Shown here one piece after another: positions 1 to 6,538 of a DNA stretch of 12,537 nt. A model generated the notes under the pieces. That model saw nothing but the letters and a program-made list of their open reading frames with translations, ran no database searches and was not told the origin of the DNA. Made by a program: the position numbers and the translations under genes. The first letter of the stretch is position 1, and each line of letters opens with the position of its first letter. This DNA comes from Pseudomonadota bacterium (GTDB lineage: Bacteria > Pseudomonadota > Gammaproteobacteria > Burkholderiales > Burkholderiaceae_C): positions 1-12,537 of the forward strand of contig JAEWVY010000013.1 of the NCBI GenBank assembly GCA_023396625.1. Direction: 5' to 3'.

Positions 1-127
1 TGAGGCCGCGCGCCCGCCCGCCCGCCTCGCGGGCCGCCTCGAATACCGTGGGGCGCTGGCCCGCCTGCGCTGCCGCCACCGCCGCCGCGAGTCCGGCCCA
101 GCCCGCTCCGATGACGGCGACGCGCAT
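1..127 (-). CDS. hpnE: Hydroxysqualene dehydroxylase HpnE, N-terminal fragment
   Basis: The window holds only the first 42 codons, and the gene continues beyond base 1. The product starts MRVAVIGAGWAGLAAA, a classic N-terminal FAD-binding Rossmann motif (GxGxxG) followed by an acidic-ended second strand (TVFEA) and a GGRAR segment. This is the arrangement of the FAD-dependent amine-oxidase-like family to which HpnE belongs. In that family HpnE reduces hydroxysqualene to squalene, the last step of the HpnCDE route. The FAD motif is seen directly; the HpnE assignment rests on its place right after hpnD. Its ATG shares one base with the hpnD stop codon (TGATG), so translation is probably coupled. 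Another FAD-dependent oxidoreductase such as a phytoene-desaturase relative cannot be excluded from 42 residues, but the context makes HpnE much the best call. Confidence 0.85.
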   Translation of the reverse strand, partial: MRVAVIGAGWAGLAAAVAAAQAGQRPTVFEAAREAGGRARGL

Positions 128-966
128 CAGAGCCGGCCCAGGGCCTGCACCTTCCACGCCAGCCACAGCTTGCGCAGGGGCGTGAGGGCGATGCGCTGAT
201 GGAGCACCTGGAAGTTCTCGTCCTCGATTTCGCGCAACAGGGTGCGGTAGATGCTGGCCATCATCAGCCCGGGCTTCTGCGCACGGCGGTCGGCCAGCGG
301 CAGCTGCGCCAGCGCTTCGTCGTAGAGCGCCAGGGCGCGGCGCGCCTGAAAGGCCATGAGGGCCGTGAAGCGCGTCGAGGGGGTGCGCTGGAGGATGTCC
401 TGCGCCGTGACGTCGAACTGCCGCAGCTCGGCCATCGGCAGGTAGATGCGGCCGCGCAGCGCGTCCTCGCCGACGTCGCGGATGATGTTGGTGAGCTGGA
501 AGGCCAGTCCCAGGGTGTGGGCATAGGCCGTGGTGGCCGGTTCGCTCTGGCCGAAGATCCGCGCCGAGACTTCTCCGACGATGCCGGCGACAAGGTGGCA
601 GTAGCGCTGCAGGTCGGCATAGTCGAGGTAGCGGGTTTGCGCCAGGTCCATCCGGCAGCCCTCGATGACGGCCTGCAGGTGGCGTTCCTCGATGCCGTAT
701 ACCGCGCAGTGCGGCTGCAGGGCGCGCAGCGCCGGGTGCGAGGCTTGGCCGGCGAAAGCCCGGCTGACCTCGCCTTGCCACCAGGCGAGCTTGGTGGCCG
801 CCACGCCGAGATCGGCGACCTCGTCCACCACGTCGTCCACCTCGCGGCAAAAGGCATAGAACGCGGTGATGGCGGCGCGGCGCGGCGGCGGCAGGAAGAG
901 AAAGGCGTAGTAGAAGCTGCTGCCCGAGGCAACGGCTTTCTGCTGAACGTAGTCTTCGGGCGTCAT
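127..966 (-). CDS. hpnD: Presqualene diphosphate synthase HpnD
   Basis: The product has 279 residues, the usual length for HpnD, and belongs to the squalene/phytoene synthase family. HpnD condenses two farnesyl diphosphates head to head into presqualene diphosphate, probably at the cytoplasmic face of the membrane. Both aspartate-rich Mg-diphosphate-binding motifs are intact: CREVDDVVDE (D44, D45, D48, E49) and NIIRDVGEDA (N160, D164, D168), the second followed by RGRIYLP. The segment YCHLVAGIVGEVSARIFG (about 122-139) is the conserved helix before it. The start MTPEDYVQQK is typical of HpnD. No good Shine-Dalgarno precedes the ATG. Only 12 bases, including a GACC triplet repeat, separate it from the hpnC stop, so translation probably depends on coupling to hpnC. 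The family call is very secure; HpnD rather than HpnC follows from the second-motif sequence and the gene order. Confidence 0.95.
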   Translation of the reverse strand: MTPEDYVQQKAVASGSSFYYAFLFLPPPRRAAITAFYAFCREVDDVVDEVADLGVAATKLAWWQGEVSRAFAGQASHPALRALQPHCAVYGIEERHLQAVIEGCRMDLAQTRYLDYADLQRYCHLVAGIVGEVSARIFGQSEPATTAYAHTLGLAFQLTNIIRDVGEDALRGRIYLPMAELRQFDVTAQDILQRTPSTRFTALMAFQARRALALYDEALAQLPLADRRAQKPGLMMASIYRTLLREIEDENFQVLHQRIALTPLRKLWLAWKVQALGRL

Positions 967-968
967 GG

Positions 969-980
969 GGTCGGTCGGTC
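969..980. repeat. Three-copy GGTC tandem repeat at the hpnC/hpnD junction
   Basis: On the plus strand GGTC occurs three times in tandem; on the coding strand this reads GACC three times. It overlaps the last two bases read for the hpnC stop region and occupies most of the 12-base spacer before hpnD. A slipped copy would change the hpnC-hpnD spacing by four bases and could alter translational coupling. With only three copies it may be chance. Confidence 0.5.
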
Positions 981-1926
981 AGCGCATGAACAGGGCTCGC
1001 CAGAGCAGGCGCGGCAGGTCTGCCTTTCCAAGCGTGGGGCGGTATTGCAGGGTCGTGTGATGCTGGGCGCTGATTTTCTCAGCAATCCGCAGGCCGCCCT
1101 GGACGACCAGGCGCAGTTCCCACCCCGCCCGGCCCGGAAGCCGCAGGGGCAGTCCGGCACCCGCGCGCAGCATCTCCACCGCTTGCTGGACGTTTTCCGC
1201 GATCAATCTCGATGCCTGCGGCGTCTGCACGGTGGAGCGTGGATCGACGCCCAGCGCGGTGCAGCGATCCTGCGGCAGGTAGTAACGGCCACGTGGGATG
1301 TCGATGCGCAGGTCCTGCCAGAAATTGACCAGTTGCAGGGCGCTGCAGATGGCATCGCTTTCGGCCAGCGCCCGGGCATCGTTCACGCCGTACAGATGCA
1401 GCAGCAGCCGGCCGATGGGGTTGGCCGAGCGACGGCAATAGTCCAGCAGTTCGGCGTGGCTGGCGCAGACCGCGCCGTCCCGTGTCCGGACGACGTCCTG
1501 GGTGAACGCGTCGAGCAGGTCGTTCAGCAAGGGCAGCGGCAACCTGTGGCGTGCGATGACCTCCGCCAGCGGCCCGAACACGTCTGGCCAGCGGCCCTGG
1601 GCGCGTGCCGCGGCGTCAGGGGCCCGTGCGGCGGCCTGCAGCTCGGCCCGGTAGGCGGACAGATCCGCCAGCCGCTGTTCGGGCGGAGCGTCGCCCTCGT
1701 CGGCGATATCGTCGGCAGTGCGCGCGAAGGCATAGAGGGCGGCGATGGCGGGTCGCAGCCGGGGCGGACACAGAAAAGAGGCGACGGGAAAGTTCTCGTA
1801 GTGCCTGACCGATGACGGCACCCATTGGCCTGGTGCGGTCTGGGTGGGGGCTGGAGGCGTGGGGGTGTTGACCGGCATGGGACGGGAATGGTGACTTGAG
1901 AGCTGCGTCGCGGGGGCCGAGGCCAT
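979..1926 (-). CDS. hpnC: Hydroxysqualene synthase HpnC
   Basis: The product has 315 residues and belongs to the squalene/phytoene synthase family. HpnC converts presqualene diphosphate, made by HpnD, to hydroxysqualene, which HpnE then reduces. The conserved core begins at HYENFPVASFLCPP (about 42-55). The first metal-binding motif is TADDIADE (D72, D73, D76, E77). The second is NFWQDLRIDIPRGRYYLP (N201, Q204, D205, D209); its NFWQD form is typical of HpnC rather than HpnD. The segment RSANPIGRLLLHLYG lies at about 167-180. The first 40 residues are rich in Pro, Thr, Ser and Ala and are not part of the fold. The ATG at 1926 has a weak GGA about five bases upstream. The alternative ATG at 1878 (residue 17) has no better site and would also leave the core intact. 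This is the first gene of the hpnCDE operon. I could not identify a convincing promoter for it in the divergent gap. Confidence 0.93.
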   Translation of the reverse strand: MASAPATQLSSHHSRPMPVNTPTPPAPTQTAPGQWVPSSVRHYENFPVASFLCPPRLRPAIAALYAFARTADDIADEGDAPPEQRLADLSAYRAELQAAARAPDAAARAQGRWPDVFGPLAEVIARHRLPLPLLNDLLDAFTQDVVRTRDGAVCASHAELLDYCRRSANPIGRLLLHLYGVNDARALAESDAICSALQLVNFWQDLRIDIPRGRYYLPQDRCTALGVDPRSTVQTPQASRLIAENVQQAVEMLRAGAGLPLRLPGRAGWELRLVVQGGLRIAEKISAQHHTTLQYRPTLGKADLPRLLWRALFMR

Positions 1927-1976
1927 TGTGTTCCGGGATCCGCCGGGCGAGGCCGTCGCCGCGCATGCATTGTCGC

Positions 1977-2005
1977 TTGACAGGGATCAGCAATTACCCT
2001 AGATT
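1977..2005 (+). promoter_or_regulatory. Strong sigma70 promoter of the RND efflux operon
   Basis: A consensus -35 TTGACA (1977-1982) is followed after exactly 17 bases by TAGATT (2000-2005), which matches TATAAT in four of six positions. The predicted start is near 2012, giving a leader of about 26 bases before the adaptor ATG at 2038. The boxes are seen directly. Activity is inferred, and a promoter this good next to an efflux gene usually implies repression. Confidence 0.75.
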
Positions 2006-2022
2006 ACTAACCAGTCAGTCAT
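2003..2022. promoter_or_regulatory. Operator-like imperfect palindrome over the efflux transcription start
   Basis: Seven of ten opposed positions pair, with core half-sites ACTAAC and GTCAGT around a CA centre. The palindrome overlaps the end of the -10 box and the predicted transcription start, where a TetR-family repressor would block RNA polymerase. TetR regulators commonly control RND pumps, but none is encoded in this window. The palindrome is seen; its use as an operator is inference. Confidence 0.4.
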
Positions 2023-2037
2023 TAATATGAATTCGCC

Positions 2038-3261
2038 ATGAAAGCCTTGCCCTCTTTCCATCTGGTCTCCAGCCGTTTTCCCCAGTTTCTGGGCGGGGCG
2101 GGCATGGTGTTGCTGCTGGTGGCGTGCTCGAAGCCGGCGCCGGTGGAGGAGCCGGTGCGTTCGGTCAAGGTCATGGTCGTGGGGGATCGCCCCCTGGGGC
2201 TCCAGCGGGAATACGCGGGTGAGGTGAGGGCGCGTGTGGAGTCGCGTCTGGGCTTCCGGGTGGCCGGAAAGATCACCCGTCGCGCCGTGGAAGCGGGGCA
2301 GCACGTGAAGGCAGGCACGTTGCTGGCCCAACTGGACCCGGCCGATTACCAACTTGCCGCGCAGGCGGCGAGTGCCCAGGTCAACGCAGCCACCATTCAA
2401 CGCGACCTGGCCGCGGCCGACTTGCGGCGGTACCAGGCCCTGCGCGAGCAGAATTTCATCAGCGGCGCCGAGCTCGAACGCCGGGAGGCCTCGCTGCGCG
2501 CAGCCCAGGCGACGCTGGAGCAGGCTCAGGCGCAGCAGGCGGGGCAGGGCAACCAGGCGGGTTACACCCGGCTGCTGGCGGATGCGTCGGGTGTGGTGAC
2601 CGCGGTGGAGGCCGAGGCGGGGCAGGTGGTGGCCGCGGGCGCGCCAGTGCTGCGTCTGGCGCACGACGGGGCGCGTGACGTGGTGTTCGCCGTACCGGAA
2701 GATCAACTTGCGAGCGTGCCGGTGGGGCGCGGCGTGGTGGTGCGTGCCTGGGCCGGCGGGACGCCCCTGGAGGGGCAAGTGCGCGAGGTGGCGGCCAGTG
2801 CCGACCCGGTGACGCGGACCTACGCGGTGAAGGTGGCGCTGGCGGGCCCCGAGGTGCCGGCGTTGGGGGCCACGGCCTATGTCACGCTGCCGACACCTGT
2901 CCAGGGCCCGGGGGCTGTGGCGGCGATCAAGTTGCCGACCAGTGCCTTGCGGCAGGAGGGCCAGGGTTCGGCGGTCTGGGTGCTTGACCCGGCCAGCATG
3001 ACGGTGCGCTCCCAGGCGGTGCAGGTGGCCACCGTGGATGGCAATGAGGCGGTGATCGCCGCCGGGCTGCGTCAGGGCATGCAGGTCGTGACGGCCGGCG
3101 TGCATGTGCTCGCGCCGGGCCAGAAAGTGATGATTTATCAAGAAAAATACGCAAAACCCAGTGTCGATAGGGCGAGTAGCGCTGTAAAAACAGGACCTCG
3201 GATGGCTGCGGCCACGGCGGGACTCGCTGCCCAGATCGCTTCCGCCGCATCGGCCCGGTGA
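2038..3261 (+). CDS. RND efflux periplasmic adaptor (membrane fusion protein), lipoprotein
   Basis: The product has 407 residues, in the usual size range of AcrA/MexA-type adaptors, which bridge an inner-membrane RND pump to an outer-membrane channel in the periplasm. Residues 1-29 form a lipoprotein signal ending in LLLVAC, with C30 as the probable acylated cysteine. The lipoyl half-motif GFRVAGKITRRAVEAGQHV lies at about 72-90, followed by LLAQLDPADY. An Ala/Gln-rich helical hairpin spans about 103-168, the second lipoyl half is at about 180-207, and the beta-barrel and membrane-proximal domains run to about 365. The last 37 residues (from about 371) are an unusual Ala/Ser-rich tail encoded partly by AT-rich DNA. 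The ATG at 2038 lacks a clear Shine-Dalgarno. The next in-frame ATG (residue 23) would leave too short a signal peptide, so 2038 is preferred. It forms an operon with the pump gene, seven bases downstream. The substrate cannot be told from sequence. Confidence 0.93.
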   Translation: MKALPSFHLVSSRFPQFLGGAGMVLLLVACSKPAPVEEPVRSVKVMVVGDRPLGLQREYAGEVRARVESRLGFRVAGKITRRAVEAGQHVKAGTLLAQLDPADYQLAAQAASAQVNAATIQRDLAAADLRRYQALREQNFISGAELERREASLRAAQATLEQAQAQQAGQGNQAGYTRLLADASGVVTAVEAEAGQVVAAGAPVLRLAHDGARDVVFAVPEDQLASVPVGRGVVVRAWAGGTPLEGQVREVAASADPVTRTYAVKVALAGPEVPALGATAYVTLPTPVQGPGAVAAIKLPTSALRQEGQGSAVWVLDPASMTVRSQAVQVATVDGNEAVIAAGLRQGMQVVTAGVHVLAPGQKVMIYQEKYAKPSVDRASSAVKTGPRMAAATAGLAAQIASAASAR

Positions 3262-3265
3262 GGTG
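3260..3265 (+). promoter_or_regulatory. Ribosome binding site of the RND pump gene, overlapping the adaptor stop
   Basis: GAGGTG lies three bases before the ATG at 3269, and its GAGG core is five bases away. It shares its GA with the adaptor TGA stop. It decides the start: the in-frame GTG at 3263 is part of this site and so unlikely to be the initiator. The arrangement suggests translational coupling and matched production of adaptor and pump. Confidence 0.7.
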
Positions 3266-3268
3266 CGC

Positions 3269-6200
3269 ATGAAACACGCTCACCCCGAAAAGGCGTTCAA
3301 CATTTCGCGCTGGGCGCTGGAGCACGACGCGCTCACGCGCTTTCTGATGGTCGTGCTCTTGCTGCTGGGCATTGCCGCCTACTTTCAGCTGGGCCAGGAC
3401 GAGGACCCGCCTTTCACTTTCCGCGCGATGGTGGTGCGTGCCTACTGGCCTGGCGCCACCGCCCGGCAGATGGCGGATCAGGTGAGTTCGCCGTTGGAGA
3501 AAACGCTCCAGGAGGCTCCATACGCCGACAAGATCCGCAGCTATTCCAAACCCGGAGAGTCGCTGATCATTTTCCAGATCAAGGACAACTCGCGTCCGGC
3601 CGACGTTCCCAATGTGTGGCGCACCGTGCGCAACAAGATCGGCGACATGCGGGGGCGCCTGCCGCAGGGGGTCGTCGGTCCGTTCTTCAACGACGAATTC
3701 GGTGACGTGTATGGCGTGATCTATGTGCTCGAGGCCGACGGCTTCAGCCCTGCCGAAGTCAAGGTTTTCGCGGACGATGTCCGCCAGCAATTGCTGCGCG
3801 TGAACGACGTGGCCAAGGTCGAACTGTTCGGGGTGCAGGACGAAAAGGTCTATGTTGAAATTTCGCAGAAGCGACTGGCCGAACTCGGCCTGGACCTCAA
3901 CACGGTGCTGGCGCAGTTGTCGCAGCAGAACGCGGTGGAGTCCGCGGGGGCGGTGCAGACGCCGCTGGACGTGGTGCAGGTGCGTGTGGCCGGCGCCTTC
4001 AACGCGGTGGAAGATCTCAAGGCCATGCCGATCCGCGGCAGCGGCTATGGCAGCGGGGGAAGCGCCGCCACGGCGCAACTGCGTCTTTCGGACATCGCCG
4101 AGGTCCGGCGTGGCTATGTCGACCCGCCCGTGATCAAGGTTCGCCACGACGGCAAGGAGGGCGTCGCGCTGGGGGTCTCGATGGCCAAGGGCGGCGACAT
4201 CATCCGGCTGGGCAAGGCCTTGGGAGCCGCCACGGCACGGATCGAGAAGACCCTGCCCGCCGGAGTCCGGCTGGTGCAGATCCAGGACCAGCCAAAATCC
4301 GTGGCGGGTTCGGTCAACGAGTTCGTGAAGACGCTGATCGAGGCCGTGGTCATCGTGCTCGGCGTGAGCTTTCTTTCGCTGGGCCTGCACCGGCGAGCCG
4401 GCGACCACCCGTTGTGGCGGCGATGGACACTGGATATCCGGCCGGGCCTGGTGGTCGGCATCACCATTCCGCTGGTGCTGGCGATGACCTTCCTGGTCAT
4501 GCAGTATTTCGACATCGGGCTGCACAAGATCTCGCTGGGCTCGCTGATCGTCGCGCTGGGTCTGTTGGTGGACGACGCCATCATCGCGGTGGAGATGATG
4601 GTGCGCAAGATGGAGGAGGGCTACGACAAGGTGCGCGCCGCCACGTTTGCCTACGAGCTGACCGCCATGCCGATGCTCACCGGCACGCTGATCACGGCGA
4701 CGGGTTTCCTGCCCATCGGGTTGGCCAAGTCGATGACGGGCGAATACACCTTCGCGATTTTCGCGGTGACGGTGATTGCGCTCGTGCTGTCGTGGATCGT
4801 CTCGGTGTATTTCGTGCCGTACCTGGGCACGCTGCTGCTGCGGCCACCGCCTCACGTGAACGCCGCAGCGCAGAAAGACCCCTTGGCCGACGGGCCGCAT
4901 GAGCTGTTTGACGGCCCGTTCTATCAGCGCTTTCGCGCCATGGTGGGCTGGTGCGTGGCGCACCGCTGGACCACCATCGGGGCGACGGTGCTGCTGTTCG
5001 CGCTGGGCATCGTCGGCATGGGCAAGGTGCAGCAACAGTTCTTTCCCGATTCGAGCCGGCCCGAGATCATCGCGGACTTCTGGTTTCCCGAGGGGACCTC
5101 TTTTGCCGCCAACGAAGAGGTCATGCGCCGTGTCGAAAAACGTTTGCTGGCCGAGCCGGGTGTGGAACACGTTAGCCCCAGTATCATTTACAGGATGCCG
5201 CGTTTTTACCTGCCGTTGGACCAGATTTTTCCGCAGACGAACGTGTCGCAGCTGATCGTGCAGCCGGTGGACCTGCGCACGCGCGAGGCGCTGCGCCTGT
5301 CGCTGCCTGCGGTCTTCGCGCGCGAGTTTCCGGAGGCGCGCGCGCGTGTCAAGCTGCTGCCCAACGGGCCGCCCGTGCCTTATCCCGTGCAGTTCCGTGT
5401 CGTGGGCCCCGACCCGAGCCTGCTGCGGCAGCGCGCCGACGAAGTCCGGGCCGTGCTGCGCCAGAGTCCGAATCTGCGCGGTGTCAACGACAACTGGAAC
5501 GAGGCCATCAAGGTGCTTCGCCTCGAGGTCGATCAGGCGCGCGCGCGCTCGCTCGGTGTGAGCAGCCAGTCCATCGCGCAGGCCTCGCGCACACTGCTGG
5601 CGGGCGCCACCGTCGGGCAGTTCCGCGAGGGTGACAAGCTCATCGATATCGTGCTTCGGCAGCCATTGGACGAGCGCGACGCCATTTCTGCCATGGGCAA
5701 CGCCTACCTGCCGACCGCGTCGGGCAAGGCCATTCCGCTCACGCAGATTGCCCAGCCGGTGTTCACCTGGGAACCCGGCGTGCTCTGGCGTGAGAATGGT
5801 GACTACGCGGTCACGGTGCAGGGAGATACCGTTGAAGGGCTGCAGGGCGCCACGGTGACGAACGAATTGCTGCCGGCACTGCGCGAACTGGAGCGACGCT
5901 GGGCCGCCGCGGGTCCTGGCGGTTATCGCATCGACGTGGCAGGTGCGGTGGAGGAGAGCGCCAAGGGCTCGGATTCCATCGCCGCGGGCTTGCCGGCCAT
6001 GCTGTTCATCACGTTCACGCTGCTGATGCTGCAGTTGCACAGCTTCAGCCGTGCCATGCTGGTGTTCCTGACCGGGCCGCTGGGCATCGCGGGGGTGGCG
6101 GCGGCGCTGCTGGCGCTCAACCGGCCGTTTGGCTTCGTGGCGCTGCTGGGGGTGATCGCGCTCATGGGCATGATCCAGCGCAACTCGGTGATCCTGATCG

Positions 6201-6475
6201 ACCAGATCGAAAAAGACCGCGCGCGCGGCGTGCCGGCCTGGGACGCGATCGTGGAGTCCGCCGTTCGACGCCTGCGCCCCATCGTGCTGACTGCGGCGGC
6301 GGCGGTGCTGGCGATGATTCCGCTGTCGCGTTCGGTGTTCTGGGGGCCGATGGCCGTGGCCATCATGGGGGGGCTCGTCGTGGCCACGGCACTGACCCTG
6401 CTCGCCTTGCCGGCGATGTACGCGGCTTGGTTCCGTGTGCGGCGCGAATCCGGAGCCGATGGCATTCCCGGTTAA
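3269..6475 (+). CDS. RND efflux pump, inner-membrane permease subunit (HAE1-like)
   Basis: The product has 1068 residues, the full length of an AcrB/MexB-class proton-driven pump. TM1 is at about 21-40, followed by QDEDPPFTFRAMVV and the porter-domain motif PGATARQMADQV (from about 61). TM2 to TM6 lie at about 350-540, with the proton-relay aspartates D435 and D436 in GLLVDDAIIAVEMM (TM4). The second half repeats the layout, with TM7 in AHRWTTIGATVLLFALGIVG and TM8-TM12 in the last 170 residues. In TM10 the AcrB Lys940 position is R971 (GMIQRNSVILIDQIE). A Trp/Arg-rich loop (374-392, HRRAGDHPLWRRWTLDIRP) lies between TM2 and TM3. The pump needs the upstream adaptor and an outer-membrane channel encoded elsewhere. 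Substrates are unknown. The start at ATG 3269 is chosen because the GTG at 3263 lies in the ribosome binding site. Confidence 0.94.
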   Translation: MKHAHPEKAFNISRWALEHDALTRFLMVVLLLLGIAAYFQLGQDEDPPFTFRAMVVRAYWPGATARQMADQVSSPLEKTLQEAPYADKIRSYSKPGESLIIFQIKDNSRPADVPNVWRTVRNKIGDMRGRLPQGVVGPFFNDEFGDVYGVIYVLEADGFSPAEVKVFADDVRQQLLRVNDVAKVELFGVQDEKVYVEISQKRLAELGLDLNTVLAQLSQQNAVESAGAVQTPLDVVQVRVAGAFNAVEDLKAMPIRGSGYGSGGSAATAQLRLSDIAEVRRGYVDPPVIKVRHDGKEGVALGVSMAKGGDIIRLGKALGAATARIEKTLPAGVRLVQIQDQPKSVAGSVNEFVKTLIEAVVIVLGVSFLSLGLHRRAGDHPLWRRWTLDIRPGLVVGITIPLVLAMTFLVMQYFDIGLHKISLGSLIVALGLLVDDAIIAVEMMVRKMEEGYDKVRAATFAYELTAMPMLTGTLITATGFLPIGLAKSMTGEYTFAIFAVTVIALVLSWIVSVYFVPYLGTLLLRPPPHVNAAAQKDPLADGPHELFDGPFYQRFRAMVGWCVAHRWTTIGATVLLFALGIVGMGKVQQQFFPDSSRPEIIADFWFPEGTSFAANEEVMRRVEKRLLAEPGVEHVSPSIIYRMPRFYLPLDQIFPQTNVSQLIVQPVDLRTREALRLSLPAVFAREFPEARARVKLLPNGPPVPYPVQFRVVGPDPSLLRQRADEVRAVLRQSPNLRGVNDNWNEAIKVLRLEVDQARARSLGVSSQSIAQASRTLLAGATVGQFREGDKLIDIVLRQPLDERDAISAMGNAYLPTASGKAIPLTQIAQPVFTWEPGVLWRENGDYAVTVQGDTVEGLQGATVTNELLPALRELERRWAAAGPGGYRIDVAGAVEESAKGSDSIAAGLPAMLFITFTLLMLQLHSFSRAMLVFLTGPLGIAGVAAALLALNRPFGFVALLGVIALMGMIQRNSVILIDQIEKDRARGVPAWDAIVESAVRRLRPIVLTAAAAVLAMIPLSRSVFWGPMAVAIMGGLVVATALTLLALPAMYAAWFRVRRESGADGIPG

Positions 6476-6478
6476 AAT
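6473..6478 (+). promoter_or_regulatory. Possible -10 element for the tRNA-Leu/tig transcript
   Basis: TAAAAT overlaps the stop codon of the pump gene and matches TATAAT in five of six positions. No recognisable -35 box lies 16-18 bases upstream. A TTGACC at 6485-6490 looks like a -35 box but has no -10 at the right distance. Some promoter must serve the tRNA and tig, and this is the only candidate I see. The call is weak. Confidence 0.25.
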
Positions 6479-6500
6479 TAAAGGTTGACCGATTTCATCA

Positions 6501-6532
6501 GGGCCGGCCGAGCGCGGCTGCCCGTTTTGTCT
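6501..6532 (+). terminator. Rho-independent terminator of the efflux operon
   Basis: A GC-rich stem pairs 6501-6510 with 6515-6523: GGG with CCC, a bulged C at 6504, then six pairs including one G-T. It closes an AGCG loop and is followed at once by GTTTTGTCT. It lies 25 bases after the pump stop codon and just seven bases before the tRNA. The structure is seen; terminator function is inferred. Any promoter for the tRNA upstream of 6501 would have to read through it. Confidence 0.6.
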
Positions 6533-6538
6533 GGACCC

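Noticed and set aside
199..1815. A 538-codon open frame on the plus strand opposite hpnD and hpnC
   Set aside because: It is antisense to two genes with intact catalytic motifs. Its product is low-complexity, rich in Arg, Gln and Gly, and resembles no family. Long antisense frames are expected where third codon positions are nearly all G or C.
1999..3270. A 423-codon minus-strand frame opposite the adaptor gene
   Set aside because: It is an Arg/His-rich shadow that also runs across the efflux promoter. No motif or ribosome site supports it.
2927..6040. A 1037-codon open frame on the minus strand opposite the adaptor and RND pump
   Set aside because: The product is dominated by His, Arg, Gln and Asp, has no domain pattern, and mirrors the codon bias of the real pump gene.
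3269..6475. The RND protein as the hopanoid transporter HpnN, given the hpn genes nearby
   Set aside because: HpnN is a shorter, MMPL-like RND protein and has no paired adaptor. This protein has the full AcrB-type length, the TM4 double aspartate and an upstream adaptor gene.
6485..6490. TTGACC as a -35 box for the tRNA
   Set aside because: No -10-like hexamer lies 16-18 bases downstream; that stretch is the GC-rich hairpin.
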